Assembly: GCA_947359465.1 (NCBI GenBank)
Contig: OX375883.1
Span: forward strand, 15,192,088 to 15,256,087
DNA length: 64,000 bases
Origin: Metellina segmentata
Lineage: Eukaryota; Arthropoda; Arachnida; Araneae; Tetragnathidae
Direction of reading: 5' to 3'
The notes below the pieces were generated by a model. The model saw nothing but the letters and a program-made list of their open reading frames with translations. It was not told the origin of the DNA and made no database searches. Shown here one piece after another: positions 20,343 through 34,964 of the stretch (positions within the stretch are counted from its first letter, which is position 1; the number at the start of each line of letters is the position of its first letter). The translations under genes were made by a program, and so were the position numbers.

Positions 20343-22106
20343 CGTAATGATAATATAAGTTTTCACTTTATTTGCTCATCGTGCGATCAAGATATTTTGT
20401 GTATCCACATACGAAATTATTCATGACTGATTCTAATTCCAACATTGCCGTTCAGACAAAATTTATCATTACTTTTTTGTGACGATGCATTTCTCAGAGC
20501 TTACTATTTTTATGTTGACAAGGAAGAATTTCATTTTAAAAACACGAGTCTGGCATATGTCCCAAGAGGACAAAATCACATCCAATCCATTTAAAATACA
20601 CCTTAGGCGAAACGGAAAATGTTGAATTTTCAGAACTTGTGTTCTTCTATTCAGAACTATTCGTTTCAAATATTATTTAACTTCGTTGGACGAGTAGCTT
20701 AATCAGTATCGCACATTCCGTTTTATTTGTATGTGTGAACTTTGGATTGAGAATTGTTATTCCGAGAGTAGTTTTTCTCAGCTGACTCATATGTTAAGCC
20801 GATTATAATGTTCTGTTTGTAATAAATTTGCTTTATATTTTAAAAACTATGGATTTATTCCATTTCGAATATACGAACAGAAATTAACGAAGAGTCTGAA
20901 AATAGGAAAAAATACCACACAACTGATTACTCTTCTATAGGATAACTATTTACTTTTATGAAAAATCTTCACTTTTTCTGAAATATTGTTTTAGAAATTT
21001 GCTCAAGTTAAATATTTAGTTTCAAGGTCGTTGATCAGGTCTTTCCTTTCGAAGCTGGGGAACCAAGCTTTATTTGGCAAAACCAGTAAGAAATTTTACA
21101 GATCACTAATCCTTATTGATAATCCAGCAGTAGCGCAAATCCCCAGGTATGACCATCGTCTTATCTCCAACCACAAACGACCGAGGGCAATCCTCAATTC
21201 AGCTCCTATTTCCAACGGTAACCGGCTAACGGTGAACATTTAAATATTAGGCAATCCAACCTAATTGCTCAGGAGAACTATTCACTTCAGCGTCCCCGCC
21301 CTTACCACATGGTGCCCTGTCTACTATAGGACTCTATTAAGGAGTCCATTAACTCCCCTCACCGCTAAACCCTCATTGTTCGGTGTCCGTTTCTCACTCG
21401 GGTTCCCCGAAGGGTCCGTAGCCAATGTTGTTGGAGCAGCTCGACCCTTTTTTCGCATCCATCACTGTCAACCCGCTGGTATAACAGCTGACTTATTTAC
21501 AATACATCTATGCTCGAAACTGTTCTGCTATGTTGTCTTTGTCTTTTCAATGCATTTTTATTGCGTCCATGCTTCTTCTTCAGTTCAGTCTGATATCCCC
21601 ACTTCCAGTTCCTAATCCAAGCCCATTCATTTTATTTGTCCTGTAACCTTATATCTATGTTATAAAATTTTTATTACCGGGAGATAGAGGGCCTTTGGCT
21701 CAGAAACTTCCAACAAATCTTCATCCTTCTCCTCTAATAAATGGTAGAACACAATTCACATCAGCAACTGTTAGTCCTTCTACCCCGCGTTTCAGTGGAA
21801 CTGCACTCTGTTGATGGGCAAATGGTATCAGTAAAGTTTGCTCAAGGGAAACTAACTTTACTTTTCTTGTAGCACCATCTGTAAGTCGTTTTTTAATCTT
21901 CCAGTTGACTCCTTTTTTTTTAAAATTCATTTGTGGGATGGAGATATTTTTTCTTCATTCAAAGGATAGGGATGAGAACGTTTGAAAAAATTATTTAATT
22001 GAATTATTTCTGGGGAACGATGACTGGTAGCATTGTTTTTATTATTGCTAAACAGATTGTAGAGACACCACTACAAAGTATAACCTTTCTTATATCAATA
22101 GTTAGG

Positions 22107-22318
22107 CCAACCTACTGTTATAATTGCCAAAGTGTTGGTCTGTATATAAAAACTTCCTTCCTTCGTTCGAATCGGGGTTTGGGCATGGATGTAAGATGTG
22201 TTGCCCATTGATAGGGGCATTGCTGGTCCACCCATTGGGTGCCTTTTCATAAGTGACCTCCGCTTCAGACTTTGTATTGCCAAGTGTTCAGTGCCAGCCT
22301 TTGGAGAAAAAAAATTTT
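22107..22318 (+). mobile_element. SINE between promoter and U1-psi, unit 4
   Basis: TGTATATAAA variant, as unit 3. Confidence 0.75.
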
Positions 22319-22320
22319 AC

Positions 22321-22477
22321 ATAGTTACCTGGAAATACCTAGAGCAATATGGACGTTTTCCTGAGACAAGGTTCACCATTGCTCTTCGGTAGGTTGACGT
22401 TCCACACATCTACAAAGTGTGGTTGCTTTGGGTGCACAATATTTGGTAGTGTGACTGCACTCGTTCGCACTCTCCCT
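22321..22477 (+). pseudogene. Degenerate U1 snRNA (U1-psi), unit 4
   Basis: Same as the unit 3 copy by eye. Confidence 0.85.
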
Positions 22478-23551
22478 AACATTAATAACAGATTTTCACA
22501 TATTGTGATCATAGTGTCTTTAAGATAATTTCTATATCCACGAACGAAATTCTTCATGAGTGATATTCTGGTTCTGTGTTTTTTTTCTGTGACAACGCTT
22601 TTGACGCATTACGAAGCGTGCTATTTTTATGTTGCCAAGGAAGAATTTGATTTGAAAAAAAATTACCGTTTTAAGCTTAACGGAAAATGTTGGATCTACA
22701 GAATTTGCGTTCGTATTCTGAACTTTTCGTATCAAATACTCTTTGACTTACTTTATTATTGAACAGGAAGATCAATCGGTATCGCATTCCGTTTTATTTG
22801 AACGTGTGACCTTTGGATTGAGAATTATTATTCTTAGAGTAGTTTTTCCCAGTTGAAGTTCTCGGAGCTCCAGATTCAGGGTGCAAAAGGAACAAGTGAA
22901 CGAGTAAATTGCTCATTAGAGCTCTCTTAAAAAAATTATGTTACAATGGAAAGCATATTTTGTTTATATGAAAAAAGACAAATTTTTAAGATTATTATAT
23001 AGCATTTCAATCACACAACTTTCACACACTTTTGAAATTCTCTCTAGCCTCTGTCCATACACATAGCTCATCTTTGTATTCTAAAGCAACACTGTATGCA
23101 GGTATAACTAAAGAGTTAAACTGTCTTTAGAAAATTGCATTGTAAAAAATCAGCATGCAGCCATGTTTTGATTCTATTCACTAGCGAAATCAAATAATCA
23201 TCTTCACCTCCCCTTTCCTTGATTTAGACTCATTCAATTTATAAAGTATTTCAGATTCACTTACTTTAACACATAAATTTCATTTTTTTTTAATTTTAAA
23301 CGATTTACAAGATTTTTAAAAAAACTTTATGTACTAACAAAATAAAAAAAAATTGGAAAACAAAATTGTAGCTCATGTGTCCTCTCTGTGTAATTTATAT
23401 AAAAATGTAACTTTTTAAAAAAATCAGAGAAAGTTGAAAACAAAAATTAATTTCTCACTTAAAATAACGAATTTTAAAAACGTTTTCTTTTGAGGTTTTT
23501 TTAAGCAGTCGAACCTTTTTTTTTGGTTTAGCCGAATGCACGGTAATCTGG

Positions 23552-24881
23552 TGTGTCATAAAGCCTACTTAAGCATCCGGCTGAAAATCCTCCAGCGAAA
23601 TCCGAATCCGTCACAGACCAACTGATGAATATGGTTTGCAAAGAAAAAGTATGTAAACAATTTCCTTTCTGACAGGAGGCGCCAATGTTCTTCCTCTCGC
23701 GGGCGATTGCATTCTCTTGTGTAATCACACTCTTGAAATAGGGTAGCATGCAATGTGTAGTGCGGTGGGATTGGATGCTCATATTTTGTGGTATCCAGTT
23801 AACTTGTAAATTGATTAATGTTTAATATCAATAAATTCTTATATTCGAACCTTGAGAAACCGGTGTGTTGCTCACCCAATATAATGGCGTCCGCGACAGG
23901 ACTTTTGAAGGATGTACTTAAATATTGATTTCGAAGACATGGATATCAATCGTGAAAGTAAATTGAGAAAAACCCCTCCTAGTGCCTTTACGCGACGGTT
24001 TTAAATCAAATAAATCCATAATTGAAGCATCTGCGAGAAGGCCGTACAAGTTTCTTATAATGTTCCAGAAGAAAGAGCTGCTCAGCTAAAGTAACACGAT
24101 GATACAATATTACAAGAGCTGCTGGATGACGATGAAGCCGATCTAGACCACGAAATGGAGATAAGTGAAACCTACCAAACTCAATTTCTTGACGTCACTA
24201 TAAGTGTCCGTCAGATTTTAGATGTTTCTAGAGAAGATGCTGAAAGCATTGATGAAAATTGGGTGGAACAGAATTTGAGAAAGTTTAAGATTCCAAAACT
24301 TGAACTTGGAAAATTTGATGGAAATTTGACAGATTGGTTACCATTTTGGTATCAATTTAAAATTACAGATGAAAATCCTGATATCGATGACTGTTGATAA
24401 GTTTGAGTATAACTTATCCAATCTACTATGATAGGTTCACAAGTTAGAGAAATTATTGAAAGTTTCCCTGCAACTGGTGACACTTACGCAAAGGCTATGG
24501 AAAGTTTAAAATCTCGGTTCGGTCGAGAAGACGTTTAGTTGAATTTTATAAAAACTTGAACATATTACCAAAATGATTTTCCCCCCAAGACGGGCACTGG
24601 ACTTTATATCTGGCCACTACAGTTGGTCGAATACCTCCAACGGCGGACACTAAGGACCTGTCCTTGGCCACTACAAGGCCGGAAGTGATGGTCACTTGTG
24701 AAGGGACACCCAGTGGGAGGACTATCATTACTCCTAACAAAGGACATCACAATTTACATCCATGCCCTGACCCCAGATTCTAACCGAGAACCTTCCGATC
24801 CAGAGGCAAACACCTTAACCACTAGACCGGTTGGTCGACTTACCAAAGTGTAATAGTAAATCAATCAGTCTTAAGCAGTTA
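23552..24881 (+). mobile_element. BEL/Pao 5' remnant, unit 4
   Basis: Broken gag 23939-24881; the ATG lost in unit 3 is present here (24155). GAGAAGATGC variant. Confidence 0.7.
24576..24839 (-). mobile_element. SINE nested in gag, unit 4
   Basis: Same insertion and target-site duplication as in unit 2. Confidence 0.85.
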
Positions 24882-26089
24882 AATAATATGAATTTATTTA
24901 TATATATTTATTGAAGATGTCGTAAGGACAGCAACAACATGCAGTGGCCGAGTTAAACCGCGGATCAACGACAATCCCCGGGTTATCGAAACAACCGTAT
25001 TCACAATGAACGTGGTTTAAGCCGCCGTTACAATTTGATCCTCGGAAATCGGCGAATTAGCTCTCGGTTGAGTGTTACAAATGCGCAGAGCTATCTTTTT
25101 GCGAAAAAAAATGGACGACACACTTATTTTAGTGCTAAATTACAGTTTTTTTGCGACATCGCGCATTTGACTGATTTTGCATGAATCTAAAAAGACCGTG
25201 AAACGGTGGAGTGGAGGTATACGTGACACTGTCGCCAATGCGTTTTTTTTGTCGCCACAACATGATGGCGGCGCCCATGTAGCAAAATCCACACTGTGAA
25301 CCTTAGCATACATGGATTTGATACTAATTTTTGGGTAGATAAGTCAGCGAAAATATATAGAAAAATAAAACTAGCCCTCATTTTATTTCCTCCACTACGC
25401 TGTAAATCCGGTTTATTTCCTGGAGGAAGGCCAGAAACTTACTCTGCAGCTCCGTCACCAAATGTTAAGCCGCCAAATGTATGCGGCAAGGTAGCCGTCA
25501 AACTTATCTTTTACCCAACCGCCAGTTAAACTATTCACTGCTACAGCTAATATCGGGTAAGTGAACAACGAACAAAAGGAAACAAGTGCAACGATAAAAA
25601 AGAAGTGGCGCATTAAATGTCGTTTTCGCTAATCGTTAACCAAGAAATACAAATCTAAACCAATCAGAGCACGTTTTCTAATCCAAGCACGTTTTAATTC
25701 CAATCACCAGAACGTCTTCAATTCTGGAAAATTCTAAATAGGGTTGCCTTTAAACAGCATCGCCACTGAGAAATCGCCACTGTCAGGTACTCCACCATTC
25801 AACAGAGGATACAGCAGATGCAAATTCGTCGGTTCAAGGGCTTCGGGTCAACACCTAGAGGGCGCTACAAAGTACACCAAACTGAATAATCGAAAAGAAT
25901 AAAACTTGTACTTGTGTAACAATTATTTCCTTAAATGCCATCCTATCAAATTCACAGTCTGTAATAAATCCAAAATTCCTCAAAATATTTATACTTATTT
26001 GTGCATATAAAATTTACTTTCTTATATATACCTACCACTAAATGTATTAAATAGTTTTTGATTGGTGGTTTTCAATATTTACACTCGGT

Positions 26090-26234
26090 AGCTTTGCGCA
26101 GAGGCAGTGTCATAGCCAATGAGGTTCTACCGAGGCGTGACTATTGCTAGTTGAAAACTTTTCCCAATACCCCGCCATGTCGACGTGCAATACCGTCGGC
26201 AAAGGCAATTTTTGGAAGCTCTTTCGGGAGCTTA
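26090..26234 (+). ncRNA. U4: U4 spliceosomal snRNA, unit 4
   Basis: No difference from the copy at 6803 seen by eye; proximal element at 26035. Confidence 0.97.
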
Positions 26235-26611
26235 TCTTTTAAATGGTAGAACACAAACAATTCACTTCAGCAACCGCAACTCCTTCTATCCCGCGTTTCA
26301 GACCGTGTCAGTGAAGATATGTTCATGGGAAACTCACTTTACTTTTCTGGTACATATAGCGCCATCTGTTAGTTGGTTTTGAGAACTTTAAGTTGACTCC
26401 TCTTGTTTTTTAAAAATTGATTTGTGAGATGGATATATTTTCTTAATTATAAGGATAGAGATAGAATGTTTGTAAAACTCAATTCGCTGCATTCTTCCTA
26501 AGGAACGACGACTGATAGTCTTGTTCTTATTATTGCTAAACAGATTGTCTAACCACCACTACAAAGTATTGTCTTTCTTATGTTAGCAGCTGGAATGCTA
26601 CAGTGAAACTC

Positions 26612-26770
26612 ATACTTACCTGGCACTGGGATAGCCTTGATCAACAAGGAGGCTTCCCCGAGCTGAGATTCACCATTGCACTTCGGTGGGTTGACGTTCG
26701 CCACATCCACAAAATGTGGTTGCTTGGGGTGTACAATTTTTGGTAGTGGGACTGCGTTCGCGCTCTCCCT
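26612..26770 (+). ncRNA. U1: U1 spliceosomal snRNA, unit 5
   Basis: Majority form with CGTAATG flank. Confidence 0.95.
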
Positions 26771-28535
26771 CGTAATGATAATATAAGTTTTCACTTTATT
26801 TGCTCATCGTGCGATCAAGATATTTTGTGTATCCACATACGAAATTATTCATGACTGATTCTAATTCCAACATTGCCGTTCAGACAAAATTTATCATTAC
26901 TTTTTTGTGACGATGCATTTCTCAGAGCTTACTATTTTTATGTTGACAAGGAAGAATTTCATTTTAAAAACACGAGTCTGGCATATGTCCCAAGAGGACA
27001 AAATCACATCCAATCCATTTAAAATACACCTTAGGCGAAACGGAAAATGTTGAATTTTCAGAACTTGTGTTCTTCTATTCAGAACTATTCGTTTCAAATA
27101 TTATTTAACTTCGTTGGACGAGTAGCTTAATCAGTATCGCACATTCCGTTTTATTTGTATGTGTGAACTTTGGATTGAGAATTGTTATTCCGAGAGTAGT
27201 TTTTCTCAGCTGACTCATATGTTAAGCCGATTATAATGTTCTGTTTGTAATAAATTTGCTTTATATTTTAAAAACTATGGATTTATTCCATTTCGAATAT
27301 ACGAACAGAAATTAACGAAGAGTCTGAAAATAGGAAAAAATACCACACAACTGATTACTCTTCTATAGGATAACTATTTACTTTTATGAAAAATCTTCAC
27401 TTTTTCTGAAATATTGTTTTAGAAATTTGCTCAAGTTAAATATTTAGTTTCAAGGTCGTTGATCAGGTCTTTCCTTTCGAAGCTGGGGAACCAAGCTTTA
27501 TTTGGCAAAACCAGTAAGAAATTTTACAGATCACTAATCCTTATTGATAATCCAGCAGTAGCGCAAATCCCCAGGTATGACCATCGTCTTATCTCCAACC
27601 ACAAACGACCGAGGGCAATCCTCAATTCAGCTCCTATTTCCAACGGTAACCGGCTAACGGTGAACATTTAAATATTAGGCAATCCAACCTAATTGCTCAG
27701 GAGAACTATTCACTTCAGCGTCCCCGCCCTTACCACATGGTGCCCTGTCTACTATAGGACTCTATTAAGGAGTCCATTAACTCCCCTCACCGCTAAACCC
27801 TCATTGTTCGGTGTCCGTTTCTCACTCGGGTTCCCCGAAGGGTCCGTAGCCAATGTTGTTGGAGCAGCTCGACCCTTTTTTCGCATCCATCACTGTCAAC
27901 CCGCTGGTATAACAGCTGACTTATTTACAATACATCTATGCTCGAAACTGTTCTGCTATGTTGTCTTTGTCTTTTCAATGCATTTTTATTGCGTCCATGC
28001 TTCTTCTTCAGTTCAGTCTGATATCCCCACTTCCAGTTCCTAATCCAAGCCCATTCATTTTATTTGTCCTGTAACCTTATATCTATGTTATAAAATTTTT
28101 ATTACCGGGAGATAGAGGGCCTTTGGCTCAGAAACTTCCAACAAATCTTCATCCTTCTCCTCTAATAAATGGTAGAACACAATTCACATCAGCAACTGTT
28201 AGTCCTTCTACCCCGCGTTTCAGTGGAACTGCACTCTGTTGATGGGCAAATGGTATCAGTAAAGTTTGCTCAAGGGAAACTAACTTTACTTTTCTTGTAG
28301 CACCATCTGTAAGTCGTTTTTTAATCTTCCAGTTGACTCCTTTTTTTTTAAAAATTCATTTGTGGGATGGAGATATTTTTTCTTCATTCAAAGGATAGGG
28401 ATGAGAACGTTTGAAAAAATTATTTAATTGAATTATTTCTGGGGAACGATGACTGGTAGCATTGTTTTTATTATTGCTAAACAGATTGTAGAGACACCAC
28501 TACAAAGTATAACCTTTCTTATATCAATAGTTAGG

Positions 28536-28747
28536 CCAACCTACTGTTATAATTGCCAAAGTGTTGGTCTGTATATAAAAACTTCCTTCCTTCGTTCGAA
28601 TCGGGGTTTGGGCATGGATGTAAGATGTGTTGCCCATTGATAGGGGCATTGCTGGTCCACCCATTGGGTGCCTTTTCATAAGTGACCTCCGCTTCAGACT
28701 TTGTATTGCCAAGTGTTCAGTGCCAGCCTTTGGAGAAAAAAAATTTT
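28536..28747 (+). mobile_element. SINE between promoter and U1-psi, unit 5
   Basis: TGTATATAAA variant. Confidence 0.75.
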
Positions 28748-28749
28748 AC

Positions 28750-28906
28750 ATAGTTACCTGGAAATACCTAGAGCAATATGGACGTTTTCCTGAGACAAGG
28801 TTCACCATTGCTCTTCGGTAGGTTGACGTTCCACACATCTACAAAGTGTGGTTGCTTTGGGTGCACAATATTTGGTAGTGTGACTGCACTCGTTCGCACT
28901 CTCCCT
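28750..28906 (+). pseudogene. Degenerate U1 snRNA (U1-psi), unit 5
   Basis: Same as the unit 3 copy by eye. Confidence 0.85.
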
Positions 28907-29980
28907 AACATTAATAACAGATTTTCACATATTGTGATCATAGTGTCTTTAAGATAATTTCTATATCCACGAACGAAATTCTTCATGAGTGATATTCTGG
29001 TTCTGTGTTTTTTTTCTGTGACAACGCTTTTGACGCATTACGAAGCGTGCTATTTTTATGTTGCCAAGGAAGAATTTGATTTGAAAAAAAATTACCGTTT
29101 TAAGCTTAACGGAAAATGTTGGATCTACAGAATTTGCGTTCGTATTCTGAACTTTTCGTATCAAATACTCTTTGACTTACTTTATTATTGAACAGGAAGA
29201 TCAATCGGTATCGCATTCCGTTTTATTTGAACGTGTGACCTTTGGATTGAGAATTATTATTCTTAGAGTAGTTTTTCCCAGTTGAAGTTCTCGGAGCTCC
29301 AGATTCAGGGTGCAAAAGGAACAAGTGAACGAGTAAATTGCTCATTAGAGCTCTCTTAAAAAAATTATGTTACAATGGAAAGCATATTTTGTTTATATGA
29401 AAAAAGACAAATTTTTAAGATTATTATATAGCATTTCAATCACACAACTTTCACACACTTTTGAAATTCTCTCTAGCCTCTGTCCATACACATAGCTCAT
29501 CTTTGTATTCTAAAGCAACACTGTATGCAGGTATAACTAAAGAGTTAAACTGTCTTTAGAAAATTGCATTGTAAAAAATCAGCATGCAGCCATGTTTTGA
29601 TTCTATTCACTAGCGAAATCAAATAATCATCTTCACCTCCCCTTTCCTTGATTTAGACTCATTCAATTTATAAAGTATTTCAGATTCACTTACTTTAACA
29701 CATAAATTTCATTTTTTTTTAATTTTAAACGATTTACAAGATTTTTAAAAAAACTTTATGTACTAACAAAATAAAAAAAAATTGGAAAACAAAATTGTAG
29801 CTCATGTGTCCTCTCTGTGTAATTTATATAAAAATGTAACTTTTTAAAAAAATCAGAGAAAGTTGAAAACAAAAATTAATTTCTCACTTAAAATAACGAA
29901 TTTTAAAAACGTTTTCTTTTGAGGTTTTTTTAAGCAGTCGAACCTTTTTTTTTGGTTTAGCCGAATGCACGGTAATCTGG

Positions 29981-31310
29981 TGTGTCATAAAGCCTACTTA
30001 AGCATCCGGCTGAAAATCCTCCAGCGAAATCCGAATCCGTCACAGACCAACTGATGAATATGGTTTGCAAAGAAAAAGTATGTAAACAATTTCCTTTCTG
30101 ACAGGAGGCGCCAATGTTCTTCCTCTCGCGGGCGATTGCATTCTCTTGTGTAATCACACTCTTGAAATAGGGTAGCATGCAATGTGTAGTGCGGTGGGAT
30201 TGGATGCTCATATTTTGTGGTATCCAGTTAACTTGTAAATTGATTAATGTTTAATATCAATAAATTCTTATATTCGAACCTTGAGAAACCGGTGTGTTGC
30301 TCACCCAATATAATGGCGTCCGCGACAGGACTTTTGAAGGATGTACTTAAATATTGATTTCGAAGACATGGATATCAATCGTGAAAGTAAATTGAGAAAA
30401 ACCCCTCCTAGTGCCTTTACGCGACGGTTTTAAATCAAATAAATCCATAATTGAAGCATCTGCGAGAAGGCCGTACAAGTTTCTTATAATGTTCCAGAAG
30501 AAAGAGCTGCTCAGCTAAAGTAACACGATGATACAATATTACAAGAGCTGCTGGATGACGATGAAGCCGATCTAGACCACGAAATGGAGATAAGTGAAAC
30601 CTACCAAACTCAATTTCTTGACGTCACTATAAGTGTCCGTCAGATTTTAGATGTTTCTAGAGAAGATGCTGAAAGCATTGATGAAAATTGGGTGGAACAG
30701 AATTTGAGAAAGTTTAAGATTCCAAAACTTGAACTTGGAAAATTTGATGGAAATTTGACAGATTGGTTACCATTTTGGTATCAATTTAAAATTACAGATG
30801 AAAATCCTGATATCGATGACTGTTGATAAGTTTGAGTATAACTTATCCAATCTACTATGATAGGTTCACAAGTTAGAGAAATTATTGAAAGTTTCCCTGC
30901 AACTGGTGACACTTACGCAAAGGCTATGGAAAGTTTAAAATCTCGGTTCGGTCGAGAAGACGTTTAGTTGAATTTTATAAAAACTTGAACATATTACCAA
31001 AATGATTTTCCCCCCAAGACGGGCACTGGACTTTATATCTGGCCACTACAGTTGGTCGAATACCTCCAACGGCGGACACTAAGGACCTGTCCTTGGCCAC
31101 TACAAGGCCGGAAGTGATGGTCACTTGTGAAGGGACACCCAGTGGGAGGACTATCATTACTCCTAACAAAGGACATCACAATTTACATCCATGCCCTGAC
31201 CCCAGATTCTAACCGAGAACCTTCCGATCCAGAGGCAAACACCTTAACCACTAGACCGGTTGGTCGACTTACCAAAGTGTAATAGTAAATCAATCAGTCT
31301 TAAGCAGTTA
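29981..31310 (+). mobile_element. BEL/Pao 5' remnant, unit 5
   Basis: Broken gag 30368-31310, GAGAAGATGC variant. Confidence 0.7.
31005..31268 (-). mobile_element. SINE nested in gag, unit 5
   Basis: Same insertion and target-site duplication as in unit 2. Confidence 0.85.
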
Positions 31311-32518
31311 AATAATATGAATTTATTTATATATATTTATTGAAGATGTCGTAAGGACAGCAACAACATGCAGTGGCCGAGTTAAACCGCGGATCAACGA
31401 CAATCCCCGGGTTATCGAAACAACCGTATTCACAATGAACGTGGTTTAAGCCGCCGTTACAATTTGATCCTCGGAAATCGGCGAATTAGCTCTCGGTTGA
31501 GTGTTACAAATGCGCAGAGCTATCTTTTTGCGAAAAAAAATGGACGACACACTTATTTTAGTGCTAAATTACAGTTTTTTTGCGACATCGCGCATTTGAC
31601 TGATTTTGCATGAATCTAAAAAGACCGTGAAACGGTGGAGTGGAGGTATACGTGACACTGTCGCCAATGCGTTTTTTTTGTCGCCACAACATGATGGCGG
31701 CGCCCATGTAGCAAAATCCACACTGTGAACCTTAGCATACATGGATTTGATACTAATTTTTGGGTAGATAAGTCAGCGAAAATATATAGAAAAATAAAAC
31801 TAGCCCTCATTTTATTTCCTCCACTACGCTGTAAATCCGGTTTATTTCCTGGAGGAAGGCCAGAAACTTACTCTGCAGCTCCGTCACCAAATGTTAAGCC
31901 GCCAAATGTATGCGGCAAGGTAGCCGTCAAACTTATCTTTTACCCAACCGCCAGTTAAACTATTCACTGCTACAGCTAATATCGGGTAAGTGAACAACGA
32001 ACAAAAGGAAACAAGTGCAACGATAAAAAAGAAGTGGCGCATTAAATGTCGTTTTCGCTAATCGTTAACCAAGAAATACAAATCTAAACCAATCAGAGCA
32101 CGTTTTCTAATCCAAGCACGTTTTAATTCCAATCACCAGAACGTCTTCAATTCTGGAAAATTCTAAATAGGGTTGCCTTTAAACAGCATCGCCACTGAGA
32201 AATCGCCACTGTCAGGTACTCCACCATTCAACAGAGGATACAGCAGATGCAAATTCGTCGGTTCAAGGGCTTCGGGTCAACACCTAGAGGGCGCTACAAA
32301 GTACACCAAACTGAATAATCGAAAAGAATAAAACTTGTACTTGTGTAACAATTATTTCCTTAAATGCCATCCTATCAAATTCACAGTCTGTAATAAATCC
32401 AAAATTCCTCAAAATATTTATACTTATTTGTGCATATAAAATTTACTTTCTTATATATACCTACCACTAAATGTATTAAATAGTTTTTGATTGGTGGTTT
32501 TCAATATTTACACTCGGT

Positions 32519-32663
32519 AGCTTTGCGCAGAGGCAGTGTCATAGCCAATGAGGTTCTACCGAGGCGTGACTATTGCTAGTTGAAAACTTTTCCCAATACC
32601 CCGCCATGTCGACGTGCAATACCGTCGGCAAAGGCAATTTTTGGAAGCTCTTTCGGGAGCTTA
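32519..32663 (+). ncRNA. U4: U4 spliceosomal snRNA, unit 5
   Basis: No difference from the copy at 6803 seen by eye; proximal element at 32464. Confidence 0.97.
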
Positions 32664-33040
32664 TCTTTTAAATGGTAGAACACAAACAATTCACTTCAGC
32701 AACCGCAACTCCTTCTATCCCGCGTTTCAGACCGTGTCAGTGAAGATATGTTCATGGGAAACTCACTTTACTTTTCTGGTACATATAGCGCCATCTGTTA
32801 GTTGGTTTTGAGAACTTTAAGTTGACTCCTCTTGTTTTTTAAAAATTGATTTGTGAGATGGATATATTTTCTTAATTATAAGGATAGAGATAGAATGTTT
32901 GTAAAACTCAATTCGCTGCATTCTTCCTAAGGAACGACGACTGATAGTCTTGTTCTTATTATTGCTAAACAGATTGTCTAACCACCACTACAAAGTATTG
33001 TCTTTCTTATGTTAGCAGCTGGAATGCTACAGTGAAACTC

Positions 33041-33199
33041 ATACTTACCTGGCACTGGGATAGCCTTGATCAACAAGGAGGCTTCCCCGAGCTGAGATTC
33101 ACCATTGCACTTCGGTGGGTTGACGTTCGCCACATCCACAAAATGTGGTTGCTTGGGGTGTACAATTTTTGGTAGTGGGACTGCGTTCGCGCTCTCCCT
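33041..33199 (+). ncRNA. U1: U1 spliceosomal snRNA, unit 6
   Basis: Majority form, but the 3' flank returns to CATAATG, the variant of units 1-3. This is the left marker of a probable conversion tract reaching at least to 34093. Confidence 0.95.
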
Positions 33200-34964
33200 C
33201 ATAATGATAATATAAGTTTTCACTTTATTTGCTCATCGTGCGATCAAGATATTTTGTGTATCCACATACGAAATTATTCATGACTGATTCTAATTCCAAC
33301 ATTGCCGTTCAGACAAAATTTATCATTACTTTTTTGTGACGATGCATTTCTCAGAGCTTACTATTTTTATGTTGACAAGGAAGAATTTCATTTTAAAAAC
33401 ACGAGTCTGGCATATGTCCCAAGAGGACAAAATCACATCCAATCCATTTAAAATACACCTTAGGCGAAACGGAAAATGTTGAATTTTCAGAACTTGTGTT
33501 CTTCTATTCAGAACTATTCGTTTCAAATATTATTTAACTTCGTTGGACGAGTAGCTTAATCAGTATCGCACATTCCGTTTTATTTGTATGTGTGAACTTT
33601 GGATTGAGAATTGTTATTCCGAGAGTAGTTTTTCTCAGCTGACTCATATGTTAAGCCGATTATAATGTTCTGTTTGTAATAAATTTGCTTTATATTTTAA
33701 AAACTATGGATTTATTCCATTTCGAATATACGAACAGAAATTAACGAAGAGTCTGAAAATAGGAAAAAATACCACACAACTGATTACTCTTCTATAGGAT
33801 AACTATTTACTTTTATGAAAAATCTTCACTTTTTCTGAAATATTGTTTTAGAAATTTGCTCAAGTTAAATATTTAGTTTCAAGGTCGTTGATCAGGTCTT
33901 TCCTTTCGAAGCTGGGGAACCAAGCTTTATTTGGCAAAACCAGTAAGAAATTTTACAGATCACTAATCCTTATTGATAATCCAGCAGTAGCGCAAATCCC
34001 CAGGTATGACCATCGTCTTATCTCCAACCACAAACGACCGAGGGCAATCCTCAATTCAGCTCCTATTTCCAACGGTAACCGGCTAACGGTGCCCATTTAA
34101 ATATTAGGCAATCCAACCTAATTGCTCAGGAGAACTATTCACTTCAGCGTCCCCGCCCTTACCACATGGTGCCCTGTCTACTATAGGACTCTATTAAGGA
34201 GTCCATTAACTCCCCTCACCGCTAAACCCTCATTGTTCGGTGTCCGTTTCTCACTCGGGTTCCCCGAAGGGTCCGTAGCCAATGTTGTTGGAGCAGCTCG
34301 ACCCTTTTTTCGCATCCATCACTGTCAACCCGCTGGTATAACAGCTGACTTATTTACAATACATCTATGCTCGAAACTGTTCTGCTATGTTGTCTTTGTC
34401 TTTTCAATGCATTTTTATTGCGTCCATGCTTCTTCTTCAGTTCAGTCTGATATCCCCACTTCCAGTTCCTAATCCAAGCCCATTCATTTTATTTGTCCTG
34501 TAACCTTATATCTATGTTATAAAATTTTTATTACCGGGAGATAGAGGGCCTTTGGCTCAGAAACTTCCAACAAATCTTCATCCTTCTCCTCTAATAAATG
34601 GTAGAACACAATTCACATCAGCAACTGTTAGTCCTTCTACCCCGCGTTTCAGTGGAACTGCACTCTGTTGATGGGCAAATGGTATCAGTAAAGTTTGCTC
34701 AAGGGAAACTAACTTTACTTTTCTTGTAGCACCATCTGTAAGTCGTTTTTTAATCTTCCAGTTGACTCCTTTTTTTTTAAAAATTCATTTGTGGGATGGA
34801 GATATTTTTTCTTCATTCAAAGGATAGGGATGAGAACGTTTGAAAAAATTATTTAATTGAATTATTTCTGGGGAACGATGACTGGTAGCATTGTTTTTAT
34901 TATTGCTAAACAGATTGTAGAGACACCACTACAAAGTATAACCTTTCTTATATCAATAGTTAGG

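Larger units (their letters stand above)
19839..26266 (+). repeat. Tandem snRNA repeat, unit 4 (6428 bp)
   Basis: First unit with the CGTAATG variant just 3' of U1 (G at 20344). Otherwise close to units 3 and 5. It differs from them in the length of a T/A homopolymer run near 21912. Confidence 0.97.
26267..32695 (+). repeat. Tandem snRNA repeat, unit 5 (6429 bp)
   Basis: Nearly the same as unit 4 by eye. The visible difference is homopolymer length near 28341. All parts are present, including U1, U1-psi and U4. Confidence 0.97.
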
